A stretch of 64,000 nt of DNA from Scenedesmus sp. ARA3 (lineage: Eukaryota; Chlorophyta; Chlorophyceae; Sphaeropleales; Scenedesmaceae): the NCBI GenBank assembly GCA_004335835.1, contig RWJK01001160.1, positions 66,567-130,566 on the forward strand. Direction: 5' to 3'. Made by a program: the position numbers and the translations under genes. Below the pieces are notes generated by a model, which was not told the DNA's origin, searched no databases, and saw only the letters and a program-made list of their open reading frames with translations. This document shows, in pieces, positions 10,539-22,017 of the stretch. The number at the start of each line of letters is the position of its first letter. Within the stretch, counting starts at the first letter, position 1.

Positions 10539-11786
10539 ACAGCAGCAGCAGCAGCCACAGCACGAAGCTGTTCTGCGAGTCAGGGGCCCTCATGTCCTCA
10601 AATGATGCGCTCCTTATGTAAGCGTGGCAAAACGAGCAGCGGCAGACGTCGGCTGCTAGTGTTCCTGCTTTGGCCACAATGACGCATGTTTGGTGGCAGT
10701 ACAGCTACTCGCTGAGTTCGTGTAAAAGTTGCTGAAAGCACAACATGCAAAAGGACAAGCACTGCGCCTGCTGTACTTGCGGCTGATGCGTCTGCTGCCT
10801 GCCTTCTGCCGCATGCAGGGTGACCACTGTGCTGATCCTGCTGAGTGTGCAGCCGCCGCCAACGATCAGCCAGACGCAGATGGCAGTGCCGGTGGTGGTG
10901 ATGTGCTGCAGAGAGGTGACCATGTCAGCGCTGCGAGAGTGGGCGGCAGCAGCAGGCGGCGCAGCACACAAGGCGAGTGGCTGGCAGATTAATCTGAGTG
11001 CTGCACAGGGCAGCCATGTGTTTACGTGATTTAGCAAACCGGCCTGGTTCGTAAAGCGTGTAAAGAAGTACATTGTGTCATGTATACAATTATGTCACTG
11101 GGTGCCCTGGCTGTCTCAGACTCTGCCATTGCTGCACGGCATGTGCAGCATAACTTCTCAGTCAAGCATTTGGGGCTGAGGTGCTGCCAAGGCAGCCCTG
11201 ACAAGACCTGTCAATGATAAGTGGCTAGTCTGGTTGCTGCTGTGTCCCCCTGCAGGCAGTCAAAGTCAACTCATTTGGCAAGTGGAAGACTGCGCTGCAG
11301 ATGACGTCGATGTCGCTGCTGCTGTTCTGCAAGGACGGCACAGGCAGGGTGCATGACATCTTTGCAGGTGAGGCGAGCCGGCAGGCTGCTGATGCTGCTG
11401 ATGCCGCTGCTGCTGCTGCTGCTGCTGCTGCTGTGCTGAGAATGCCGAAGAGTTGCCAATAATCTGGTCAAGCTACCTCCAATGCATCTGGCCATTTGCA
11501 TGCATATTTTGACGTACCTGGTTGTGATGTGATGTGCGCTTATCACCATCTCCTATGTGCTGAATCATCTCAAAGGCTGCACCCACCCCGCTGTTGCCTG
11601 CCCTGTGCTGTTTCGTCCCCTGCTGCAGCTGTGCACCTTACAATGCAGCAAGTCGCATTTGTCTCCTGGCTGCTGCTGTGTGTGGCGGCTGGCCTTGCTG
11701 CCTGGAGCCTGGCTATCTACTTTGCTAATGTGTGGACACACTTTGTGGCACCACCTCAGCCACAGCCGGAGAAGAAAGCAACCTAG
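9013..11786 (+). CDS. PGPS: Phosphatidylglycerophosphate synthase (CDP-alcohol phosphatidyltransferase)
   Basis: Makes PG-phosphate from CDP-diacylglycerol and glycerol-3-phosphate, the committed step to phosphatidylglycerol in plastids or mitochondria. Exons: 9013-9106, 9283-9380, 9702-9992, 10430-10485, 10819-10972, 11256-11367, 11629-11786; 320 aa. The CDP-alcohol signature is complete across the exon 3/4 junction: D152-x2-DG-x2-AR-x8-G169-x3-D173-x3-D177 (from DWLDGYIARK to FLDPVADK). Further matches to PgsA are TVPNLLTFLRLVLVP upstream, CREVTMSALREW and VNSFGKWKTALQM downstream, and a final membrane helix (SWLLLCVAAGLAAWSLAIYF). Exons 1-2 are chosen only because they join in phase and give an N-terminal extension, probably a transit peptide; that part is the weakest. 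The intron after exon 5 starts GCGAGT, a GC-AG intron. Confidence 0.88.
10371..10416 (+). repeat. (GCT)n tract before PGP synthase exon 4
   Basis: About fourteen GCT triplets with one TTG interruption, 13 bases before the exon 4 acceptor. Confidence 0.88.
10506..10560 (+). repeat. (CAG)n compound tract in PGP synthase intron 4
   Basis: CAG triplets broken by CCACAG units, shortly after the exon 4 donor. Together with the GCT run at 10371-10416 it puts inverted triplet arrays on both sides of a 56-base exon, which could pair in the transcript. Confidence 0.85.
11406..11433 (+). repeat. (CTG)n tract in PGP synthase intron 6
   Basis: Eight or nine CTG triplets in the intron between exons 6 and 7. 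Confidence 0.8.
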
Positions 11787-13015
11787 AACAGCCGTGACAG
11801 GTGCAGCGAAAGCCGGAAGCAGCAGCAGCAGCAGCAGCAGGACACTGCCAGGATCAGTTGTGTTGGTTGCATCAAGTGTGTAGCGAGTGCAGTGCCCGCT
11901 GCTTAGTGTGATGTGTAGAGCTTGGTGTGTGTTCAGCTTGCTGGTACTGCAGGTGTCATGCCGTCCGGCCCAGCAGCCCAGCAGTGTTGCTGAGAAATTG
12001 TCACGCATGCTTTGCTCATTGCAGCCCACAGCATAGCTGAGGTTGCCATTTGTGCTTTCTGATCGGGCAGCCTATTGGGAAGGTTTCATGTGCTGCCAGC
12101 AGTGACGGGGCATTGTTGACTTAATTGATTCTAAGGCAACAGGTCCTGAGCGGTTGAAGTTCAAAGCTGACGATGCGGTTTGTTTGCATACAGCTGCCGA
12201 AGATGCAGTTTATTTGCATACAGCTGCTGTACAAACGTGTGGTGCAGCCGAAGGTTTGCCGCATTGATGTTTGAAGTGTTGTTGCTGGCCAGCACAAGCG
12301 TAGTACGCGTCTGCAGCTGACGCCAGGGTTGCGAAGTGCAATTTTTTCCAGCAGTGGCTGCAACAGCAGCTGGCTTTGTATGGTGATCAATAGACTGATG
12401 CATGCTGTCGCCTGCACCAGCCGCTGCGGCAGGGACGGCTGCACAGAATGCTGATTTTGGGCATTTCAGGGCCTTGGGCTGAGAGCTCTAACCAGTTTTC
12501 ACGATATGATGATGCTTATGTGTGCACAAATTTGTTGCGTATGATTGCATGCGGCAGGTGTGTGCTGTGACTGATTGGCAGCATGCAGCCGTTCACTGCT
12601 GGCGGGATCGATTGGGCACATTTCAGCCCTACCAGTCAGGAGTGCAGGGGCCTGACGGATATGGTAACAGCGCTCGGCTCTTAGTTGAGCCTTCATGTCT
12701 TTTGCTGATGTCACTGACACCTCAGTGCCTGTCAAACTCCCTGCTGACAGGTCAGGGACGCTCTGAGTCACTCCGAGAGCTCCGGCTCTACGTTGTGCTG
12801 TTTTGTATTCTCAAGTCCGTAGACATTTAGTTCGCAACAGACGCAGCAGTTGGCTTGATCTCAGGTTGTAGTGCCGTCTAAAGGAAGCCCTACACGTGGA
12901 CGTACGAGCAGCGTGCATCAAACGCGTGGAGGACCCAAAAGACTGCTATTTACGCATGATCAGCGGCGGCCAAAGAACACAGTCACTGCGCTGCAGCAGC
13001 CAGTGGACCAGTAGA
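11787..13015. other. Intergenic: PGP synthase 3' flank and next gene's 5' flank
   Basis: No exon can be supported here. A CAG run (11818-11840) follows the stop. At about 12170-12232 a ~29-base unit ending TTTGCATACAGCTGC is repeated twice in tandem. The rest looks unstructured. Confidence 0.5.
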
Positions 13016-15807
13016 ATGAGTGCTCCTGTGCAACCGTATGTCAGAAGCCAACTCCTCCACAGCGCAGCAGCAAAGCAGCAGCAAGGCCTCCTGCAAGCTG
13101 GGGATGAACTTGATGACTCTTTTACAGGCTTGGATGTGAGCAGATTTTTTCAACAGCGGCCACCTCATCAGTTGCAACAGGCACAGCAGCAGCGGCACAG
13201 CAGCGTGCGCAGCGAACAGCAGCGGTGTGCAAGTTAGCTGCACTGCAAACTAGAGCACAGCGCAAGCAGCTACAGCCAATTCAAGTGGCAGTTGTCAACT
13301 CAACATCAGCATAACCATCTGTAGCTGCCGTGTTTGCTGCAGGCAGGCTCTGGGCTGATGACAGTGGCTGGCTTTGGCAGCTTACTGTCAGGTGCATGCA
13401 GCTGCCAGACAGGAGAACCCGCACACCCTGATTCAAGCACAAGAAGCCTACAATATCATATTGTATGGTACATATGACAGGAGTTAGCATGACAGAGTAG
13501 TGCTGACCTGGGCTGCAGGCCATCCAGCAGTGCGGAGTGAATGTTGCAAGCAGCACAGAGTGATGCCATGCGATTTAGGTCAAACCCTCTAGAAAGTGAT
13601 GCAGTCCGCACATATTGTTGCCGCTGTTACTGGGCTGTGTGTTGTATGCTGCAGAGCGCAGTGCCAGGACAACCTTTCCAGACTTGCAGGTGTGTGGGCA
13701 CAGCCGCATGCACCAGCTGCCTTTCACCTTTGCGCCTGTGACAGCTTCTGCTTGCAGCCGGCTGCACTACTCCCTGTTGCTACGCATATTTATACTTGCA
13801 ACATGTTGTTTGCGGCCTGTAGCATCAGCTGCTTTGGTCAGACACACAGCAAATGCCAGTGTTACTCCACAACACCTCACGTGATGTGTGCTCTTCCTGT
13901 GGCTGTTGAACATGCACATGCAATGATTGTACCTGCTTCGTGCTGCCCTCTGCTGCCTGCAGAACTTCAGGCCTGGGCGGGTGAGTGGTGCAGCAGCCAG
14001 GATGGGTAAATACTCTCTTAGACTGGCAGCTTCTGGCCCAGCAGCTCAGCACAGGAGGCCGTCAACAACAAAGAACTATGACGCATTGCACTCTGTTTTT
14101 TTCCTGCAAGAACGGTGTTCGCCATGGCATTAGCATGCAGCATGCGCAGCTATCCCACACCATGCTCTTTTCGTCAATCCTGCTGTGCCAGTGTTGACTG
14201 CTGTGTTTCAACGCTGCTTGTCTGGTGGGCTGTCCATCCGCTGCTGTGCTGCTCTGTTCCTCAGCTTCGAGGCTACAGGCGTGTGTTTGCGCACACTGCG
14301 GACATATTCTTTGTAAGAGGGATTGCCAGGCCAGAGACGGTGAGCAGCGACACTTAACTCCACTGCGGGTGCTCAGCTGCATTGGCCAAACACAATACTT
14401 GCAGGACAGCCCCCCACAACGCTGGGCTGTGCGTACAGGGGTGCAGCAGGCTGGAGCATCGGCATGCGAGCAGTGTGTGCTGGTTTGCGGCGCGGCAACA
14501 TAGCCACAGGGGCGTGCCTGTGAATCTGCTATGCAGCCGCAGTTTGCTTGCGCACAGCAGCCAGGCAGCGGCTGCTGGCAGATGGCCCAGCGGCTGATGC
14601 ATCATCGCACAACTTAGCGCTGCTCTGCCGTGTCCTGCAGGGTGAGATCTCCAGCTTGTCCTGCGAGCAGCACGCTGGCAGTGAGCTGGTGGTCAGCCTG
14701 TTTGAGGTGCCTTTCAGCGCTGACAGCGTTGCTGCCTTCATCGCGCGGGAGCACGAGTTCCGCTTCCTTGCTGTGCAGCCGTATGACCTGGCGGGGCAGG
14801 CGCCCACAGCGCAGCTGGCGGTGAGTGCGGCGCTGGGCAGCACAGCAGTGCGCGCCGCTCAAGCTTGCAAATGTGCTGCTCAGTTCAGAGTAAAATGACG
14901 GTTGTAGGCATGGTGGATGCTCATCTGCAAGCAATGCTGGTCCAGAAGAGCCCCCCCCCNCCCAGAGTACCAGTACACAAGCGTCAGTCTACACAGCTGT
15001 TCCTGCAGGCTGGCAGCATCTGCACATGCAACGGCGTGCTTTCTCGCTTTCAGGAAGTTGGTAGCACCGTGCATTGCAGTAACACGGCTGAACGTATGGC
15101 TGTTGCTGGCATGGTGCTGCTGCTGTAACCGCTGCCAGGTGCTGTGTGGAGCCAACACAGACGAGCACTACAGGGCTACCCGCTGTCCGCCTGATGAATG
15201 GGCGCGGCGATGGAGTATACACGGCATTGACAGGGTGTGGAGGGACGACATCCTGCCCTGCAGGTAGCTCACTAGTACTAGCCTGCCGCCATGTGACTTG
15301 CCAGCAGCAGCATGGCGCAGGTTGCTGTCTGAGCAGCACATGGACATGTCATCATTCAGAACAAGTGTGCATGCAGATCCACCCAGCTGGTCTTTTCACG
15401 CCTGTGCACAGGCCTGCCTTGCTTGGCCCTTCCCATAAACGCTGTGCGCAGGCCTGCTGCTTCATCAAGGGTTGCAGGAAGCACACGTTGCAAAATCACA
15501 TGGCCGCATAATTCCCACTCGCATGTCTATATGGGGCCCCCGCCAACACAGTCACTGCAGCGGTTGCAAGTCTTGAAGCTCAGATGTATAAGAACGAATT
15601 CTGCCCTGGTTCTTCTTCTCCTGCAGGGTCTACCTGCGCCACTGTGTGCTGGCTGCCAAGGGCTTCTGCCCAGAGGCATATGAGAGCTTCCTGGACGCTA
15701 CCTTCCTGAGCGATAGGGTGACAACAGTGCGGCAGCACCTGGAGGCTCACCCTGATATCTTGCAGGAACTTCCACCGCCTGAGCTGGTGGGGCGGTACAG
15801 CGGGTGA
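13016..15807 (+). CDS. Gamma-glutamylcyclotransferase-like protein of unknown substrate
   Basis: Exons: 13016-13135, 13343-13391, 13655-13689, 13963-13980, 14265-14339, 14641-14820, 15139-15263, 15627-15807, all in phase, 260 aa. After a variable Gln-rich N-terminus the fold begins MTVAGFGSLLSERSARTTFP, matching the [FY]GSL loop that binds substrate in the GGCT/AIG2/ChaC fold. LRGYRRVFAHTADIFFVRGIA follows. FIAREHEFRF supplies an acidic residue where ChaC-type enzymes have the catalytic Glu in a Y-R-E-like motif. The C-terminal half (CGANTDEHYRATRCPPDEW, IDRVWRDDILPCRVYLRHCVLAA, LVGRYSG) is strongly patterned and resembles a conserved protein of algae that is usually left unnamed. Exon 4 is only 18 bases (NFRPGR). 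Exon 1 is the least certain. No transit or signal peptide is obvious. Confidence 0.75.
14950..14964. other. Poly-C run with an undetermined base
   Basis: An N sits inside a C homopolymer in the intron between exons 6 and 7 of the GGCT-like gene. It marks an uncertain homopolymer length rather than a real gap. Confidence 0.9.
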
Positions 15808-16838
15808 CTGGGCAGCTGCGACTGGAAAAGGATCTGCAGCCACGTGGCTGGCGTGTACGGCCCTTTCCCACGTATAGGCAGCCCCGGGCTCATGTTCTGT
15901 CATGTGTTAGAAGTTTAACCGCAGGGTGATCAGTGGTATGCAGACAACCCTTCTTGTTATGCAAGGGCCGAAGTTGCACTGCATGCTGAGCATGCCGCAA
16001 GCACATATGCATCTGTGGTTTAAGCATCAACGACGTTCATCACATCATCCTCAGCTGTGTTCTGCAGCACACGCCGCCGCTTTGCAACATCACAAGATGT
16101 AAGCACAATGCATGGCAGAATCATGCCATGTGATGTGGCATTCCTTCCGTCCAAGCGGCCGAGTTCATCTGCATGTCTGGCGGTGGCGTACCCGCCATCA
16201 ATGAATGCAGGTTGCATGTCTGCAGATCATGATCCAGCTGGTGTGCGCTGCACAGCGTGAACACAACACACGCCTGAACAGCCTCCACAGCTGCAGTGCA
16301 ACACATCCTCTTGTGGCTGTACAGCTACAGCTACGCCAAGCCGACTGCGCCTGCCGCTGCTGCCGCCCCCCTAACTGGCCATGCTCTGCTGCAATGAGTA
16401 TACAATGAGCACCGTAACAACGTCAGCTACAGCTGCCCCAAGCCGCCTGCCCCTGCACCTGCCGCCGCCCCCTGGCTGGCCATGCTCTGCTGCAATGAGT
16501 ATACAATGCGCACCGTAACAACGTCAGCTACAGCTGCGCCAAGCCACCTGCCCCAGCAGCCGCACCCTAACTGGCCATGCTCTGCTGCAATGAGTATACA
16601 ATGAGCATCGTAAAAACATCAGCTACAGCTGCGCCAAGCCACCTGCCCCTGCACTTGCCGCCGCACCCTGACTGGCCATGCTCTGCTGCAATGAGTATAC
16701 TGTACAATGAACATCGTACAAACAAAAGCTACAGCTGCGCCAAGCCGCCTGGCCCTGCCCCAGCCGCCGCCCCCTAGCTGGCCATGCTCTGCTGCCATGC
16801 CATGCCATGCTTTGCTGCGAGCATTGAATACATAACAG
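15808..16838. other. Convergent 3' flanks of the GGCT-like gene and VPS11
   Basis: 15808-16300 shows no exon. From about 16321 the VPS11 3' flank is a minisatellite, described separately. Confidence 0.6.
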
Positions 16839-16915
16839 CTACAGCTGCCCCAAGGCACCTGCCCCTGCCCCAGCAGCCGCCCCCTGGCTGGCCATGCTCT
16901 GTTGCGTCATGTTCA
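16321..16915 (-). repeat. ~95-110-base minisatellite running into the VPS11 C-terminal codons
   Basis: Six tandem units start near 16321, 16431, 16530, 16621, 16728 and 16832. Each has a GCTACAGCTGC(G/C)CCAAG head, a C-rich middle and CTGGCCATGCTCTGCTGCAA with GAGTATACAATG near the end. The last unit (about 16832-16890) is the end of the VPS11 reading frame. The minus-strand peptide SMASQGAAAGAGAGALGQL and its TAG stop come from the unit itself. In the other units the same stop position (CTGTAGC) is kept. Confidence 0.88.
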
Positions 16916-19900
16916 TCACGCCGCGCCCAAAGTGCTCCGCCACCACGCCAAAGCCATCAGCGCTGGCATCCAGCTGGCTGAAGAACTCATCAGGCTTGAG
17001 TGCACCCGCCTTCATGTTGCGCCGGATGTCCAGCACGCGGCGGAAGTCTGGCGCACAAAGCGGGCACTCCCTGTGGCAACACGCAGCAGCAAGTAGAACA
17101 GGCGTGTAGGGTGAGCAACCAGACAGCGGCAGCGCTTGCCTGAACAGCCAAACCACAAGCAACCAGCTTGCAGGCACACCCTGCGCACCTGCAGAATGCT
17201 GTGAGCAGAGCAGCAACAGCTGCCGGCACAATGAGGAGCCTACATCCTCACTCAACTCACCTCGGGTAGAGGGTGTGGAGCCCAGGGGCGGCGCCCCTGG
17301 CCACACACACCCTCTTAGCCTTAACTTACCCAGGAGCTGCAGAGCTGCCTGGGTGGTCACTCACTCACTCACTCACTCACTCTCACCTGTCGGACTCCCC
17401 CAGGGAGCGCAGGTTGAAGGAGTGGCCGCACATGAAGTGCACCACAGGCAGCTCCAGCGCCTGCCCTGAGGCGGCGCAGCGGCTGCTCTGGAACACGTGC
17501 GGCTGGCTCTTGAGCTTGGCTGCTTCTGCCTTCATTGCAGACGTCTCAACCTGCAGGACACGCAACGCAGTAGTGATCACTTGAGATATCAGTGTGCGGC
17601 AATCTCAAAGGTCTCTGTTGGAGGTGCAGCAGGGATGCGTGCTCAGCTGGCCGCCTCTGCCTTCATTGCAGGCGTCTCAGCCTGCAACAACGCACGACAA
17701 GAGGGTCCTAGTGACCACAGTGTTCGTGTGCTTGCGCGCACTTCAATGCGCCTGCAGCCAAAACCAGCTTGCAGCCCAGCTGCGGCAAAGCTTGCACAGC
17801 GGGGTCAACTGCCAGTGTGCACCAGCTTATGACGAATGCAGCAGCAGCACCACTGTCAGCAGCAGCAGCGCACCTGCAGGCGGCTGATGGTGTCCCTGTC
17901 TTTGGCGATCTCCTTGCCCTCCATCTGCAGCTGGCGCGCCACATAGTCCTTGACTATGGACACCTGCAGCAGCAGCAGCAGCAGCAGCGACTCAGCCAGC
18001 ACCACACAGTCTGCTTGCATCACGCAGCGTACAATCCTTGGAGTGTGCTCACTGCCGCGCACTGTACATGCAGGCAGGCAAGCAAACAACCAAACCTACA
18101 TGCACGCAATACGCTAGGTCCTGGGACGCACTTGATTTATAGACAAACCCTACCTTGAGGTTTTTGTTCTTGGCCAGCGTCTGCAGCACCACCAGGGGCG
18201 GCAGCAGCTCCCCCTGCTCAATATGCTGCAGCACCTGGCTGATGGCTGAGGAGCAGTCCCCAGGCTGGCTGCAGAAGAACTCCAGAGCCTCAGCCCACAG
18301 CTGCGGGTCACCACCTGCATGCATGTTGCACGCACGGAGACATATAAACGGTTCAAGCATGCAGGCGTGCCAGCCTGCCCGTAAACCATACAAGGGTTGA
18401 CATCATGATGAATGCACACATGCAGTTGCCTAAGATAACTCCCAAGCCTCAGCCCACACAGGAAGACACAGGGGGGTCGCCGCCTGGCCACACAGGCACA
18501 CACAGGAAGACAAAGAGCATGGCTTTTTGGATGGACGTGCAGCAGCGTTCAAACTTGGTGTGTGCTGAGTCAATGCTGACCTGGCTGCACATATGCCACC
18601 CCTGGCTTCAACATGTACGCACAAACACAACCAGCGAGCAGCAATTTGCACGAACGCACACAACACTACGAGCGTCTGCAGGAAGCATTGTACGGAAACC
18701 CTCGGGCTTGCACCTGCCGCTGCGTCACCGTACTGCACGCATGCTGCGATGAGGCTGCCGTAGTCTCCCGCCTGCATGTGCAGTGCGGCCACCTCCCTGT
18801 ACAGCCTCTTCTTGTCATACAGCAGCACCAGCCCAGGCACATAGCTGTGCTGCCTGCGGGTGCAGCGGACAACAGCAGCGGGGCTGGACTCCATGACAGG
18901 GCGCTTGATGAACCAAGGCCATGCGGCACAGCTGAGCATTGCATGCATCACAACATCACAATCCCCAACCCAGGCGCGTAGCTGTGCTGCCTCCTGCAGG
19001 CGCAGAAGACAACAACATGCCGCAGGTCGGTTGTTGTGAGTAAACCGACACCAGCATGTGGCTACAGCTCTTGCGCGACAGTGGCGCAGTGTGTCTCTAT
19101 CTATGAACACCCCAAGCCGTTTGCTGCTACCCAACAGTAGCAAAAACGCTCCGCCCATCACCAGAGCATGGCCAGATGTTGTGGTGGTGCTGCTGCTGCT
19201 GCCACTGCGCCCACCTGCACAGCACCAGCGCATGCTCCGGGTCATATTTGGGCTGCGCCATGTGCGGCTGCCAGCCGCGCTGCAGCAGCTCCCGGGCCTT
19301 GTCGCGCCGCGCCTGCATGCAGCAGCAGTGTGGCAAGCGCACAGCAGCACTACCAGCTCGGGTCAAACTGCACTGAACAGCAAGAAGTGGTCACTGTGGC
19401 GCAAGGCATGTAGGAAGCAGACACAAACAACAGATCAACTGCGCGTGACAGGTGCGTAAGCAAGCACCAGCATATGGTTCAGTGGCTCATCTAGCATGCA
19501 GGCAACTTTACGCAACAAACACAACACAGCGCACATAAATTCGGATCCATGCATGCCCATCTGTGCTGTCTCACCCACCTGCGGTCTCACCTCTGCTGCG
19601 CAACTCCAGACACAACTTTTTCTACCTTTGTACAGTCCTGTCCCGTGCACGACGCAATAACGCACGCCAGACCTGCCCACCTGTGGTGCTACCTCTGCTG
19701 CGCTGCCTGCTGCTGCCTCCTGCAGCTCATGGTCCACCAGCTGCTCAGCAAGGTACAGCTCCAGCAGCGTATGGTACAGCTGCTGCTCCTGCGGGACCTC
19801 CCCTTCACCACTGTTGAACAATATAAACTCGCACAGGTACAGCAGCCGAGTGGGCCGGTCCGCGTACAGCTGCGCGTAGTCCGCAACAGAAGCGACGAAC

Positions 19901-21539
19901 TTTGCATCGGCTTTGGCGTCCGCCGAGTCGCCGGTGTGGTCTGCTTGAGACTCCGGGCCCGGCATGCAGAGCGCCATGAGCAGCGCGGTGGTGTCATCTG
20001 GGGCAGCGCCGATGAGCAGCTTGCCGTAGCGCTGCAGCGCCTGCGCCTGCTGCCGCCGCGACAGCATGCCTGCAGAAATGACAGCACAGCGGGCAGCGCA
20101 AGTAGATATGCCGAGCCCCACAAGCGTAGCTACGCATGCCGCATGTCAATGAGCAGCACATCTAGCATGTCCGCCTTACTTCGGAAAACCATGCTTCTCA
20201 CCAGACCCAGAACCTCAACCCTAGACCCTAGGCTGCCCTAAGCCCTACCCTACAACTCAACCATCAGTTCCACAACCGTCAATGCCACAGCCCACCTATG
20301 AAGGCCAGTGCCTCAGGGAAGCTGCCCATGTCCTCCAGCAGCACGTCAAGGATCCACTGCGGCTGCGCAGCCTGCTCCGCCACAAACAGTGCGTGCTGCG
20401 CGTAGCCGGCGCTGCGCAGCACCTTGAATGCGGTCTCGGGGTCAAAGCTGAGCTGCGGGCCTGCGGCAAATAGGTGCCATCGTGCATAACAATAAGATCA
20501 TGTACACACATGTCGGTGGGGGCGGGAACGAAGAAGTGGGTGTGGCTGGCAAGGTGTGCATCCACCTTGAAAGCAGTCTCAGAATCAAAGCTGAGCTGCG
20601 GGCCTGCGCAGCATCAATTCGGCGAAAGCAGTACATACAATATGGAGCTAGCATCGACAAAGGGGTGGATGTGGCTGGCCAGCTGTGCAGCCAGCTTCTG
20701 GTGCAGCACATGGTAGATTTGCACGCGGTGTCAGTGTTGCTGCAGGCCTGTATAGCCTATGGACACAGGTGGACCCCAGCAATGGTGACAGGATAGCACG
20801 GCTGCCAGCCACAAGTGAATGCCTGTGCAGCCAGATGTGGGTGAGGCATGCGATGACTTATCCAAATGTCACAGACCTGTCAGGTTGCAGCGACACCAGC
20901 ACATAGCGTCTGCCACAGACTCTAAGGAATTTGCAGTGCCGCTCACCTTCGCCTTTCCCGCCCTTGCCATGGCGCCTCGCAGCCTTCTCAGCTGCCGCCA
21001 GCACAGCCATGCCAGCAGCACCTCCCCCAACACCCCCTGCAGGCCCCCTGCTGCTGCTGCTGCTGCCTGCATTCCTGTGCAGGAAAGCATCTAGCTTCCC
21101 AACATCTTTCAGCTTGGTGTAGCAGTTGAGCAGCAGCGTGGTGTGGTCGGCTGTGCCCAGGCCGGCTGCATGCAGCTGCTCCAAGTAGCGAGTCAGGCTG
21201 TGGATGCGCTGCGCATCAAGGAACCTGCGGCAGCGAGTGGCATGTTCCATATTGCGTTAAAGTTTGTTGTTACATGTTACATGTTGAGCATCAGGTGTCG
21301 TGGGTTGCGCAGATACTGCAGATGTGTGCACACGTTATGGAAATCTGTGTGTTTTGGATGGTATCTCTGCCTGTTGGTTTCATCACAATTCTGTGTTGAA
21401 CTGCTGGCCTTGCAGCAATGCGCGTGCGCAACCCCACCTGCGGATGACGTAGGAGGGCTCCAGGTCGCTGCCGATAGTCTCCAGGTACTGAGCCATGGCG
21501 CCCTCGTACTCGGCCTTGGCGTACAGGTGGTCGCCTGGC

Positions 21540-21581
<42 letters not shown>

Positions 21582-21980
21582 CATCAGCGTCTGAACCATC
21601 TGCCTTGTACCTCTGCCACAGCAACATGGTCAGAGATGCCAGCACATGATGAGCTGCCACAGCACAAACATGTCCAACGCACCGATACTGCACACATCGA
21701 TCAAGTGCTGCACAGGGTAGAGTCAAGCTGCCGACCGTCCAGCTTGCAAAACTGCCAGTAATGTTCAACTGCCGATGAGCTTGCTATGCCCAAAGCAGCA
21801 TCTGTTCTTGTGCAGGGCAAGTATGTTTGTTCATGCACCAGCAATATGAAGTGGTGTGACCCACCCCATCTCTGGCGAATGGCTGCGATGAGCTGTGGGT
21901 CAGCATCATGGCACAGGGCCAGGTCCAGCGCCAGCTTGTGCAGGCTGCGCTTGAACAGCACCTCCAGCTGAGGGTGCGAT

Positions 21981-22017
<37 letters not shown>

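Noticed and set aside
12522..12830. 102-codon plus-strand ORF upstream of the GGCT-like gene
   Set aside because: No similarity or codon pattern like the real genes, and it does not join exon 1.
16619..16858. Short ORFs inside the minisatellite
   Set aside because: They simply translate the tandem units; only the terminal unit continues a real gene.
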